Source: an uncultured Mucispirillum sp.
Lineage (GTDB): Bacteria; Chrysiogenota; Deferribacteres; Deferribacterales; Mucispirillaceae
Assembly: GCA_944324495.1 (NCBI GenBank)
Contig: CALUWN010000002.1
Span: 124,001-188,000 of the forward strand
Length of the DNA: 64,000 nt
Direction: 5' to 3'
Position 1 is the first letter of the stretch; each line of letters opens with the position of its first letter. Below, piece by piece: positions 27,595-36,034 of this stretch. The position numbers and the translations under genes were made by a program. The notes beneath the pieces were generated by a model, which searched no databases, had not been told where the DNA came from, and saw only the letters and a list, made by a program, of their open reading frames with translations.

Positions 27595-28436
27595 CAGATC
27601 AGGCATTTACATTAAGAAGAAGAGCATGGGAAGCAAACAGAAACAGCCATTATATTGCAGTTTCCAGTGGGAAAGGCGGTGTAGGTAAGACAAATTTTAC
27701 TGTGAACTTCGCATGTCAGCTGGCAAATCTTGGCAAGAAAGTATTAGTATTTGATGCAGACTTAGGTCTTGCCAATGTGGATATTATGTTATCACTTTCT
27801 GTTACTTCTACAATTAAAAAATACCTTGAAGGCAGAGCAGGGATAGATGATATATTAAAAAAAGACATTTACGGGTTTGATGTGTTCCCAGCTTCTAGTG
27901 GTTTTATGGAGCTTGCCCATTTATCAGATGAAGATTTTGATAAAATTTTTAATATATTTATAACATTAGATGACAGGTATGATTTTATTATTTTTGATAC
28001 AGGTGCAGGTATATCTGATTCTGTTGTAAGATTTAGTTCTATATCAGATACTGTTATTGTGGTAACGCAGCCAGAACCTACAGCTATTACAGATGCTTAT
28101 GCATTTATGAAAGTAGTAAAGCAGACATATGATATTAAGCTTATTAATGTTGTATTTAACAGGGTTGATGATATTCAAAATTCTGATAATGTATTTGCAA
28201 GTCTTAAAAATGTAGCATCTAAGTTTTTAAATATGGACCTTCGTTTACTTGGGCATCTTCGTGATGATAAAAACGTTCGTAAAGCAATAAGGGCCCAAAA
28301 ACCTGTAAGTATACTAGACCCAAAAACAGCATTTTCAAAAGATATTCAGGATTGTGCAAGGCGTTTTATAGGTGCACCTCTTGAAAAACAAAAAAGTGCA
28401 AATGTATATAATCTCTTTAAGGGGGTGTTTAAATGA
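27591..28436 (+). CDS. flhG: Flagellar number regulator FlhG (MinD-like ATPase)
   Basis: MinD/ParA-family ATPase that limits flagellar number and stimulates FlhF GTPase. The N-terminus contains DQAFTLRRRA, the FlhF-activating helix. The deviant Walker A SSGKGGVGKTN and the Walker B region DADLGLANVD follow. The start is the ATG that overlaps the flhF stop (ATGA), preceded by GGAG at 7 bp; an earlier in-frame ATG lacks that spacing. The C-terminal end has an amphipathic stretch suited to membrane binding. Confidence 0.95.
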   Translation: MTDQAFTLRRRAWEANRNSHYIAVSSGKGGVGKTNFTVNFACQLANLGKKVLVFDADLGLANVDIMLSLSVTSTIKKYLEGRAGIDDILKKDIYGFDVFPASSGFMELAHLSDEDFDKIFNIFITLDDRYDFIIFDTGAGISDSVVRFSSISDTVIVVTQPEPTAITDAYAFMKVVKQTYDIKLINVVFNRVDDIQNSDNVFASLKNVASKFLNMDLRLLGHLRDDKNVRKAIRAQKPVSILDPKTAFSKDIQDCARRFIGAPLEKQKSANVYNLFKGVFK

Positions 28437-28639
28437 TTACATCTCTTAAATATTATCCCATATTAATTGCGTCAGTTGTAATGATGGCATCATTTTTATT
28501 TAAAATACTTTTGGTGCCTGAATTAAAAGTTACATATTTTGCGCGTGATATTATACTATTTTTTATAGTATATTATGTAGTAAAAGTATTAACAAATAGC
28601 CTTGCCAGAATATTAAAAAATTACTGGAAAATACTCTAG
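28433..28639 (+). CDS. Small two-helix membrane protein between flhG and fliA
   Basis: 68 residues with hydrophobic segments at about 9-27 and 36-56 and a basic tail (LARILKNYWK). Its ATG overlaps the flhG stop (ATGA), and fliA starts 18 bp later, so it is translated within the flagellar operon. I do not recognise a family. The position suggests a role in flagellar placement or regulation of FlhG/FliA at the membrane; this is inference from location only. Confidence 0.65.
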   Translation: MITSLKYYPILIASVVMMASFLFKILLVPELKVTYFARDIILFFIVYYVVKVLTNSLARILKNYWKIL

Positions 28640-28657
28640 TAATACTGGGAGAGTTTG

Positions 28658-29371
28658 GTGGAAAAGTTCACTGAGGAAGAAAAGCAGAATATTGTTGCAG
28701 AATTTTTGCCAAAAATTAAATCATGGACAATCAGACTAAAAGGTACGCTTCCTGATAGTGTTGATGTAGATGATTTATTTTCTGCTGCATCTATTGGATT
28801 GATAGAATCTATGGACAGGTTTGATAAAAGCCGTAATGTAAGTTTTAGTACATATGCTGAACGACGCATTAAAGGTGCTATTTTAGATTCCCTGCGTAAC
28901 CTTGATTTTTTACCTAGAAATGTGCGTACAAGGTTGAAAGCTCTTGATGCTGCTATTAACGAACTTTCAGGAAAATTAGGTAGAAAACCTACTATTCAAG
29001 AGATTATAGATAATACAGAATACAGCGAAGAAGATATTTATCGTCTTATGGGTTTACAAGAAAACGAAAAAATGTTATCATTAGATGAGAGCATTGGTGA
29101 TAGTGATGACGCAAGTCTTGTAGATTTTGTTAAAAGCACCGGGCTTACCCCAGAAGATGAGGTAATGAAAAACAATTTAACAGAAAAAATGGCAGAAGAA
29201 ATAGATAAACTTTCAGAAAAAGAACGTCAAGTTGTTACTCTTTATTATTATGAAGAGCTTACAATGAAAGAGGTAGCGGAAGTTTTAGATATTACAGAAT
29301 CAAGAGTGTCTCAGATACACACATCTGCTATGCAGAAGCTGAAAAGGAGGCTAAAAGATATTTATGAATAA
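28658..29371 (+). CDS. fliA: Flagellar sigma factor FliA (sigma-28)
   Basis: Alternative sigma factor for late flagellar and chemotaxis genes. Regions 2, 3 and 4 are present: VDVDDLFSAASIGLIESMDR and SFSTYAERRIKGAILDSLR (region 2), a region 3 segment, and KERQVVTLYYYEELTMKEVA with ESRVSQIHTSAM (region 4). 237 residues is typical. The GTG start has GGGAG at a good distance; the TTG one codon earlier is too close. It overlaps cheB by 8 bp. No anti-sigma FlgM is in the window. Confidence 0.95.
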   Translation: MEKFTEEEKQNIVAEFLPKIKSWTIRLKGTLPDSVDVDDLFSAASIGLIESMDRFDKSRNVSFSTYAERRIKGAILDSLRNLDFLPRNVRTRLKALDAAINELSGKLGRKPTIQEIIDNTEYSEEDIYRLMGLQENEKMLSLDESIGDSDDASLVDFVKSTGLTPEDEVMKNNLTEKMAEEIDKLSEKERQVVTLYYYEELTMKEVAEVLDITESRVSQIHTSAMQKLKRRLKDIYE

Positions 29372-30491
29372 AATTAAAGTGTTGATTGTGGATGATTCAA
29401 TATTTATGAGAAAGGCGTTAGAAACTCTTTTATCAGGTGAGCCTGATATAGAGATTGTTGGTATGGCTAAAAACGGACTGGAAGCTATTGAAATGGCAGA
29501 ACAGTTTAAGCCTGACATTATAACTATGGATATTGAAATGCCTACGATGGATGGTATTACTGCATTAGAGCGTATTATGAAATCTAACCCTACACCAGTT
29601 ATTATGGTGAGTTCATTAACAAAAGAGGGTGCAGATGCTACTTTAAAAGCCTTAGATTTAGGTGCTGTTGATTTTATGACAAAAGATTCTCAGTCATTTG
29701 GTGGCACTGATATTGAAAAAGGTTTAAAAGATAAAATCAGAAAATTCGCTAAAAATAAAAGTTTAGTAAAACTTTTAACAACATCAAGCACATCTAATTT
29801 TAATTCTAATCAATCTTTTAGAATTCCGGGTACTCATAGTCATCCTACAGGTGTATCAACTCCTTTTGCTCATCCATCTCATGTAGATGGTTCAAAACGT
29901 GTTGTTATAAATAAAACTGGTATTAAAAGAGTGGTTGCATTAGGAACATCAACTGGCGGTCCGCAGTCTTTACAAAAAGTTATACCTTTGCTTCCTGCTG
30001 ATTTAGGTGTACCTGTGGTTGTAACACAGCATATGCCGCCTAACTTTACACAATCTCTTGCTACAAGACTTAACACTTTATCAAAAGTAGAGGTTGTGGA
30101 AGCTCAAGGTAAAGAAAAACTAGAACCAAATGTTGTATATATTGCAAAAGGAGGCTATCACTTAAAATTTCAAAAAGTGGGAGCATCTGTTTATACAGAG
30201 CTTTCTACAGAACCAAGTAATGTATTTAACATTCCGGGTGTTGATGTAATGGTTGATTCTATTGCTGAAATATACGGCAAAGAATGCCTTGGTGTTATTA
30301 TGACTGGTATGGGAAGTGATGGCTGTAAAGGTTTAAAGAACCTTAAAAATATGGGTGGTACAATTATCGCTCAGAACGAACCATCATGTATTGTATATGG
30401 TATGCCGCGTGCAGTAGTTGATGCAGGTATTGCAGATGAAATAGTACCCCTTGAGGAAATTGCAGCAAGAATAACATACCATGTTAAATAA
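29364..30491 (+). CDS. cheB: Chemotaxis methylesterase/glutamine deamidase CheB
   Basis: Removes methyl groups from receptor glutamates for adaptation. The N-terminal receiver has VDDSIFMRKA, with phospho-Asp in TMDIEMPTMDG. After a linker of about 60 residues comes the esterase, with catalytic Ser in LGTSTGGPQSL, His in VVTQHMPPNFTQSLA, and Asp in VIMTGMGSDGCKG. 375 residues is normal. It overlaps fliA. Its partner CheR lies about 11 kb downstream rather than adjacent. Confidence 0.96.
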   Translation: MNKIKVLIVDDSIFMRKALETLLSGEPDIEIVGMAKNGLEAIEMAEQFKPDIITMDIEMPTMDGITALERIMKSNPTPVIMVSSLTKEGADATLKALDLGAVDFMTKDSQSFGGTDIEKGLKDKIRKFAKNKSLVKLLTTSSTSNFNSNQSFRIPGTHSHPTGVSTPFAHPSHVDGSKRVVINKTGIKRVVALGTSTGGPQSLQKVIPLLPADLGVPVVVTQHMPPNFTQSLATRLNTLSKVEVVEAQGKEKLEPNVVYIAKGGYHLKFQKVGASVYTELSTEPSNVFNIPGVDVMVDSIAEIYGKECLGVIMTGMGSDGCKGLKNLKNMGGTIIAQNEPSCIVYGMPRAVVDAGIADEIVPLEEIAARITYHVK

Positions 30492-30500
30492 ATAAATTAA

Positions 30501-30530
30501 TTGACTAATTGGTCAAAATAATTGTATTAT
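30501..30530 (+). promoter_or_regulatory. Putative promoter of fliM with overlapping palindrome
   Basis: TTGACT (30501-30506) and TATTAT (30525-30530) with 18-bp spacing. The -35 box is part of TTGAC-N6-GTCAA (30501-30516), a candidate repressor site. Confidence 0.4.
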
Positions 30531-30574
30531 AAAATGCTGGTAATGGCATTATTAAGTATTATTAAAGGTGAGTA

Positions 30575-31606
30575 ATGGCTGATATATTAAGTCAGGACGA
30601 AATTGATGCACTTTTATCCACCGTATCAGACGATAGTGGTGATGTAGGTGGTGGGGATAGTAGTGATGATTTTGATGATTATGAAAGCCCCGATTTTGTC
30701 CCTAAGAAAATATCTGTATATGACTTTAGACGGCCAGACAGGGTTTCTAAAGAACAGTTAAGGTCTATTAGAAACCTGCATGATAAGTTTGCTAGGAACT
30801 TCAGCTCCAACTTATCAAGCTTTTTAAGAACTATTACAGATATTTCACTTGTTGGTGTGGACCAGATGACATATGGTGAGTTCCTTATGTCGCTTCCTGA
30901 CCCTACAAGTTTTAATATTATATCAATGATACCGTTACAGGGTAATGCTGTTTTAGAAATTAACCCATCCCTTATATTCCCAATAGTAGATAAACTTTTG
31001 GGAGGGCAAGGGCAGCCGCTTTTCCATGTACGTGAGCTTACGCCACTGGAAATGACTATTATTGACAGTATTATTACATTGATACTTAAAGATTTAGAAG
31101 ATGTTTGGAAGCAGATTATACCAAATGTTAGGCTTAAAAAAGAATTAAGTGAAAACAGCCCGCACGTTATCCAGATTGTTGCTCAAAACGAAGTTGTAGT
31201 TTTAGTAGTTTTTGAAGTTAAGTTTGGTGATGCTACAGGTATGATGAATATATGCCTTCCTGCCTTGATTTTAGAGCCTATACTTAATAAAATCAGTTCG
31301 CAGGACTGGCTTATTGGTGCGAAAAAAGGGCGTTCTGGGGAGTATGAATCCAGAATATTAGAGCTTTTAGAAAATATTAATGTACCTTTAATTGTTGAGC
31401 TTGGTAGGACAAAACTTAAAATTGGTGAAATTTTAAATCTGCGTGAAAATGATACAGTAATATTAAGTAAAAAAGCAAAACGACCATTAAATGTATATAT
31501 TAGTAATAAACATAAATTTTTTGGAGCTTTAGGCATTCTTGGTATTAAAAAAGCTATCAAGATAACAAGAGCTACTACGGAGCAGGATGATGAAAGAAGC
31601 AGTTAA
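30575..31606 (+). CDS. fliM: Flagellar motor switch protein FliM
   Basis: C-ring switch subunit. The N-terminal CheY-P binding peptide LSQDEIDALL is intact at residues 5-14. An acidic linker, the CheC-like middle domain (YGEFLMSLPDPTSFNIISM, LLGGQGQPL) and a C-terminal FliN-like SpoA domain follow. 343 residues. It overlaps the next gene by 20 bp. Confidence 0.96.
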   Translation: MADILSQDEIDALLSTVSDDSGDVGGGDSSDDFDDYESPDFVPKKISVYDFRRPDRVSKEQLRSIRNLHDKFARNFSSNLSSFLRTITDISLVGVDQMTYGEFLMSLPDPTSFNIISMIPLQGNAVLEINPSLIFPIVDKLLGGQGQPLFHVRELTPLEMTIIDSIITLILKDLEDVWKQIIPNVRLKKELSENSPHVIQIVAQNEVVVLVVFEVKFGDATGMMNICLPALILEPILNKISSQDWLIGAKKGRSGEYESRILELLENINVPLIVELGRTKLKIGEILNLRENDTVILSKKAKRPLNVYISNKHKFFGALGILGIKKAIKITRATTEQDDERSS

Positions 31607-32498
31607 TTTTATTTCAAGCCCTCATTTAGAAAAGTTTGCAAATCTGGTTTCTTCTACTTTTGCTTCATCTCTTTCTGCTATTAGCTCAAGGTCAGTAGAT
31701 TTATCAGTAGATGAAGTAAATAAATGTGATGGTGAAACATTATTTTCAGATTATGAAAATGAAACATATGTAGTTTCAAAAGAAGATGTTGGTGATTATG
31801 AAACAGGTTTATTTTTCAGAACCCGTGATATTACCAAACTGGCAGATTTTATGCTTGCAGGCGATGGCGAAAGCAAGGATGAAATAGATGATGATACAAA
31901 AGATGCAGTGCAGGAAATGACATCACAGCTGCTTAGTGGCTTAAATGTACCTTTTGAAGAGGCATTTGGAAAGAAATTTTCATTTAAATGTGATGATATA
32001 ATAAAAAACAGTTCTGCTTCGGCTTTTAATGCAGCAGAATATATATCTATTGACTTAGCAGGTACAATAGATGGCGAAGAGTTAAAATTTAGATTTTTTT
32101 GTGACAGTAATTTAGAATCAAAATTAGGTGCAGAAGAAGATGACAACCTGCTTACAGATGGTGGTATTGAAGCACTTTTAGGAAATGCAGGTATTTCTTT
32201 TGACCCAGAACCAGCACAAAACGGTGGTTCTACACCAAAAAATCTTGACTTACTACTGGATATTGATATACCTATAAGTGTAAGGATGGGTAGTGCTAAA
32301 TTATTTTTAAAAGATATTTTAGGTTTAGGACCCGGAAATATTGTAGAACTTGAGCAAAATGCAGATGACCCAATTGAACTTGCCATTAATGATAAGGTAA
32401 TTGCAAGAGGGGAAGTTGTTATTGTAGACGGCTATTTTGGCTTTAGAATAAAAGAGATTGTAAGTAAAGCTGAAAGGATACGTAAATTAAAAGATTGA
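31587..32498 (+). CDS. fliY: Flagellar switch protein FliY/FliN with degenerate CheC-like domain
   Basis: The C-terminal 80 residues form a FliN/SpoA domain (LLLDIDIPISVRMG, DILGLGPGNIVEL) that builds the C-ring base. The first 200 residues resemble CheC/CheX phosphatase domains. The expected motif D/S-x3-E-x2-N reads D106-x3-E110-x2-S113, and the conserved downstream Pro is also absent, so CheY-P phosphatase activity is doubtful. No FliM-type N-terminal CheY-binding peptide is present. Either of two consecutive ATGs could start it; GGAG lies 5-8 bp before them. 303 residues. fliN is an acceptable alternative name. Confidence 0.88.
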   Translation: MMKEAVNFISSPHLEKFANLVSSTFASSLSAISSRSVDLSVDEVNKCDGETLFSDYENETYVVSKEDVGDYETGLFFRTRDITKLADFMLAGDGESKDEIDDDTKDAVQEMTSQLLSGLNVPFEEAFGKKFSFKCDDIIKNSSASAFNAAEYISIDLAGTIDGEELKFRFFCDSNLESKLGAEEDDNLLTDGGIEALLGNAGISFDPEPAQNGGSTPKNLDLLLDIDIPISVRMGSAKLFLKDILGLGPGNIVELEQNADDPIELAINDKVIARGEVVIVDGYFGFRIKEIVSKAERIRKLKD

Positions 32499-32556
32499 CA
32501 TATTGAATTTTATGAATAAAAATAAAAGGATACTAACCTATATAATGGAGGATTAA

Positions 32557-32934
32557 ATGGGTTACGAACACTCAATTATAACAGTTGATGATTCTTCTAC
32601 TATGAGAAGAATTATTAAAAACACACTTCAAAAGCTTGGTTTTGAAACAATTTTAGAAGCTGGTAACGGTGTTGAAGCTTTAGAAGTAATGTCTAAAAAT
32701 AAGGTAGATATGATTGTTACAGACTGGAATATGCCAGAGATGGACGGTCTTACATTCGTAAAAGCTGTAAGAGCAAAAGACGAATATAAAGATTTACCTA
32801 TTTTAATGATTACAACAGAGGCAGCAAAAGAAGATATTCTTACAGCACTTCGCAGTGGTGTAAATAACTATGTTGTAAAACCTTTTACCCCTGAAACATT
32901 ACAAGAAAAGGTATTTAAATTACTGGATTTATAA
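32557..32934 (+). CDS. cheY: Chemotaxis response regulator CheY
   Basis: Single-domain receiver that binds FliM when phosphorylated by CheA. VDDSSTMRRI gives the acidic pocket, and Asp56 in VTDWNMPEMDG is the phospho-acceptor. The switch Thr is in LMITTEAAKED and the Lys in VVKPFTPETL. 125 residues with GGAGG before the ATG. It directly precedes the CheZ-like gene (1-bp gap). Confidence 0.97.
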   Translation: MGYEHSIITVDDSSTMRRIIKNTLQKLGFETILEAGNGVEALEVMSKNKVDMIVTDWNMPEMDGLTFVKAVRAKDEYKDLPILMITTEAAKEDILTALRSGVNNYVVKPFTPETLQEKVFKLLDL

Positions 32935-32935
32935 A

Positions 32936-33568
32936 ATGAGCGAATTCAAAGACCTTAATGAGTTATTAAGTATAGCACGCAACATTAACGAAGGTAAGTA
33001 TGATGTTGTGGATGTTACCGTTGAGCCTGAAAGTGAGTTGTATGAAATAGCACAGTATTTTAACGATTCTCTTAAAAAACTGCAAACTGTATCATCAGCT
33101 ATGGAAGGAGCGTACAGCGACCTGCCTACTTTTGAAAAAGTACTTAATGGTGTAATTAATGATTCTAAAAGTGCATCTGAAGATGTGCTGGCATTTGTAG
33201 ATAAGATAAACTTTAATATTGATGATATTAAGGAAAATCTTGAGCTTGTTAGGCAGTTTATGACATCAGGGGATTATGCTCGTGCCGGTGGTATGCTTGA
33301 CAGGCTGTCTGAGTGTGCTGTTCAAGGTCAAGATATTTGTTGTGATATTGTTTCTTCTTTAGAGTTTAAAGAAGTTACAAAATCAAAGATAAATGAGAGT
33401 ATCAAGGTGGTTAATTCTTTAGAAGAACGACTTGCAGCAGTATTAATTAAACTTGGTATAAAACAAAACGTAATAGATGTTGATGTACTTGATAAGTTTA
33501 AGGATACTAAAGAGATACTTCAAGATCAAGATTTAGTGGATAAACTCCTTAAAGAATTTGGTGTATAA
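32936..33568 (+). CDS. CheZ-like protein with substituted catalytic residues
   Basis: A 210-residue helical protein directly after cheY, where CheZ would lie. The segment SLEFKEVTKSKI (141-152) matches the CheZ active helix pattern F-Q-D-x-T-x-Q-x-I, but the catalytic Asp is Glu146 and the catalytic Gln is Ser150. The C-terminal end (QDQDLVDKLLKEFGV) looks like the short CheY-binding tail of CheZ. It probably binds CheY; enzymatic activity is uncertain. Confidence 0.65.
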   Translation: MSEFKDLNELLSIARNINEGKYDVVDVTVEPESELYEIAQYFNDSLKKLQTVSSAMEGAYSDLPTFEKVLNGVINDSKSASEDVLAFVDKINFNIDDIKENLELVRQFMTSGDYARAGGMLDRLSECAVQGQDICCDIVSSLEFKEVTKSKINESIKVVNSLEERLAAVLIKLGIKQNVIDVDVLDKFKDTKEILQDQDLVDKLLKEFGV

Positions 33569-33585
33569 GGAAAGCAGGTGGATAT

Positions 33586-35730
33586 ATGAATAATGATGAT
33601 ATGCAGGAATTAGTTCAAGACTTTCTTGTTGAAACTAATGAAATAATAGAAAACTTAGACCATGACCTTGTGGAGCTGGAAAGTAACCAAAACGATTTGG
33701 AACTTTTAAATAAGATTTTCCGTGGTGCTCACACAATGAAGGGTTCATCTTCATTTTTAGGTTTTAATAAATTAGCTGATCTTACACACCATGCTGAAGA
33801 TATCCTTAATAAACTCCGTAAAGGTGAAATGGTTGTTACTAGAGAGATTATGGATACTCTTTTAGAGTTTGTTGATAAAACAAAACAAATCATTAGTGAT
33901 ATTGAAAATGGTACTGATACAGCAGATGTAGCATCAGTTATTAATGATTTAAAATTAGCAAGTGAAGGTAAGCTTGTTGGTAAAAAACCAGCGGCAGCTT
34001 CTGCACCAGCAGCACAGGCTTCTGCAGCAGCTCCAAAAGCAGCTCCAAAAACAGCTCCAAAACAGGAAGCAAAACAGCATCAAGCAACACAGGTTGAGCA
34101 GACTATTCGTGTTGATGTTAGCAGGCTTGACTCTCTTGTTAACTTAGTTGGTGAGCTTGTGTTAAGCAGAAACAGGCTTTCTCAGATTGCAGGTGAATTA
34201 GAAAATAAATTTGAAAACGAATACCTTGTTGAACAGCTTTTAGATGTTACAAGTGCAATTGGTATGAATACTACAGAATTACAGCTTGCAATTATGAAAA
34301 CAAGAATGATTGCAATTGGTAAGGTATTTAATAAATTCCCTCGTGTTGTACGTGATATTGCAAGAGATACAGGTAAAGAAATAGATTTAATAATTTCAGG
34401 TGAAGAAACAGAGCTTGATAAACAAGTTATTGAATCTATTGGTGACCCACTCCTCCATATGATTAGAAACTCTTGCGACCATGGTGTTGAAACTCCAGAA
34501 GTTCGTTTAGCAAAGGGGAAACCACGTACTGGTACAGTGCTTCTTTCTGCATACCATGAAGGTAACCACGTTGTTATTGAGATTAAAGATGACGGCGCAG
34601 GTATGGACCCAGATAAATTAAAAAGAAAAGCAATAGAAAAAGGTGTTATTACTTTAGATGAAGCTAATAATATGGATGATAAGCAGGCATTTGGTTTAAT
34701 ATTCAAAGCTGGTTTTTCTACTGCTGAAAAAATAACAAACATATCTGGCCGTGGTGTTGGTATGGACGTTGTACGTAATAACATTGAAAAATTAAATGGT
34801 ATTATTACAATTGATTCTAAAATTAATGAAGGTTCTACATTCTTCTTAAAACTTCCATTAACACTTGCTATTATTCAAGCATTACTTGTTGAAGTTGCAG
34901 GTGAAACATTTGCAATACCACTTGCTTCAGTTGTGGAAACAGTTCGTATTACAAACGAAGAAATCCACTCATTTGAAGGAAGGGAAGTTTTAAAACTTAG
35001 GGATAGAGTACTTTCACTTGTAAGGCTTGATGAAGCATTTGCATTAGATGAGCTTGAGCAGGATGAAATATATGTAGTTGTTGTGGCATTAGCTGAAAAA
35101 CAACTTGGTTTTATTGTTGATAAATTAATCGGACAGGAAGAGATAGTTATTAAATCTCTTGGTGAATACCTTGGTGGTAACCCGGGTATTGCAGGTGCTA
35201 CAATTACTGGTGATGGTAGGGTTAGACTTATCCTTGATGTATCAGGTGTAATTGAAGTTGCACAGAATATGCCAAGAAGAATAAGAAACGTTAAAAAACT
35301 TGCTGGCAACAGAAGAAGTGCTGTTCAGGCACAAGCTAAAAAAACAAATGCTATCAAAGTATTAATATGTGATGATTCATCAACTGATAGAAAAATTTGT
35401 AAAAAAGTGCTTGAATCTCAAGACTGGATAGAAACAGTGGAAGCACCTTCAGCAAAAGATGCGTTAAATATACTTGATAGAGATAAAGGTATAGATTTAA
35501 TTATCAGTGATATTATGATGCCAGATATGGATGGTTTTAGGCTTTCAAGAAGCATTAGAGAAAAAGGTTATGAAGTACCTATAATAGCGGTATCTGCAAG
35601 AATGGAGCCATCAGATAGGAAAAAAATCAGTGCTTCTGGTATAAATGCATTTGTACAAAAGCCATTAAACCAGCAGTTATTATTGGATAAGATTGATGAG
35701 CTTATCTCGCAGCAAAATAATAACGGTTAG
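33586..35730 (+). CDS. cheA: Hybrid chemotaxis histidine kinase CheA with receiver
   Basis: Kinase core of the chemosensory array (714 aa). P1/Hpt has His49 in FRGAHTMKGSSSFLGF. A 45-residue Ala/Pro/Lys/Gln linker then leads straight to P3 (RVDVSRLDSLVNLVGELVL), so the CheY-binding P2 domain is missing. P4 has the N box HMIRNSCDHGVE, G1 DDGAGMD and G2 GRGVGMDVV. P5 (CheW-like) follows, then a C-terminal receiver with phospho-Asp in IISDIMMPDMDG. No separate cheW is in the window. The receiver may act as a phosphate sink. Confidence 0.95.
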   Translation: MNNDDMQELVQDFLVETNEIIENLDHDLVELESNQNDLELLNKIFRGAHTMKGSSSFLGFNKLADLTHHAEDILNKLRKGEMVVTREIMDTLLEFVDKTKQIISDIENGTDTADVASVINDLKLASEGKLVGKKPAAASAPAAQASAAAPKAAPKTAPKQEAKQHQATQVEQTIRVDVSRLDSLVNLVGELVLSRNRLSQIAGELENKFENEYLVEQLLDVTSAIGMNTTELQLAIMKTRMIAIGKVFNKFPRVVRDIARDTGKEIDLIISGEETELDKQVIESIGDPLLHMIRNSCDHGVETPEVRLAKGKPRTGTVLLSAYHEGNHVVIEIKDDGAGMDPDKLKRKAIEKGVITLDEANNMDDKQAFGLIFKAGFSTAEKITNISGRGVGMDVVRNNIEKLNGIITIDSKINEGSTFFLKLPLTLAIIQALLVEVAGETFAIPLASVVETVRITNEEIHSFEGREVLKLRDRVLSLVRLDEAFALDELEQDEIYVVVVALAEKQLGFIVDKLIGQEEIVIKSLGEYLGGNPGIAGATITGDGRVRLILDVSGVIEVAQNMPRRIRNVKKLAGNRRSAVQAQAKKTNAIKVLICDDSSTDRKICKKVLESQDWIETVEAPSAKDALNILDRDKGIDLIISDIMMPDMDGFRLSRSIREKGYEVPIIAVSARMEPSDRKKISASGINAFVQKPLNQQLLLDKIDELISQQNNNG

Positions 35731-36034
35731 TTTGGCAGCTTTAATACTATTTGTGATATTAGTTCAGGTTGCTGCGGCAAGAGTCTATGTATATGAAGTG
35801 ACTACTGCAGCAACCCGTTTTCAAACTGCATCAAAATTACCACCTGATGCCTTTTTATATTATAATGGTGGTTATGATGTAATATACGACCTTAAAGTAT
35901 TAGCTACATATCCTGATGAAAAAATGGCACAAGCCTTAAAGGATTATAATCTTGAAGAAAATAATAGTAATGCTCTTATTCACAACCCTGTTCCTCGCAA
36001 TATCCCCAAAAAGCCATATTATTGGTGGAGATAA
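35693..36034 (+). CDS. Small secreted protein overlapping cheA and the OmpA-like gene
   Basis: A 113-residue protein of unknown function with an N-terminal signal sequence (hydrophobic residues about 10-28, AAA before the mature part). The mature part reads VYVYEVTTAATRF and ends in KKPYYWWR. Its first 38 bp lie inside cheA in another frame, and its last 83 bp lie inside the next gene. The 221 bp used by neither neighbour encode a protein-like sequence, so I consider it real. The start could be the second of two adjacent ATGs. Confidence 0.6.
   Translation: MMSLSRSKIITVSLAALILFVILVQVAAARVYVYEVTTAATRFQTASKLPPDAFLYYNGGYDVIYDLKVLATYPDEKMAQALKDYNLEENNSNALIHNPVPRNIPKKPYYWWR

Noticed and set aside
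31796-32386. Long antisense open frame (196 codons) inside fliY
   Set aside because: Its Ser/Pro-rich translation has no recognisable domain, and the sense strand is a clear FliY; it is a codon-bias shadow.
34182-34784. Antisense open frame (200 codons) inside cheA
   Set aside because: The sense strand carries the conserved CheA P3/P4 motifs; no ribosome site or domain on the other strand.
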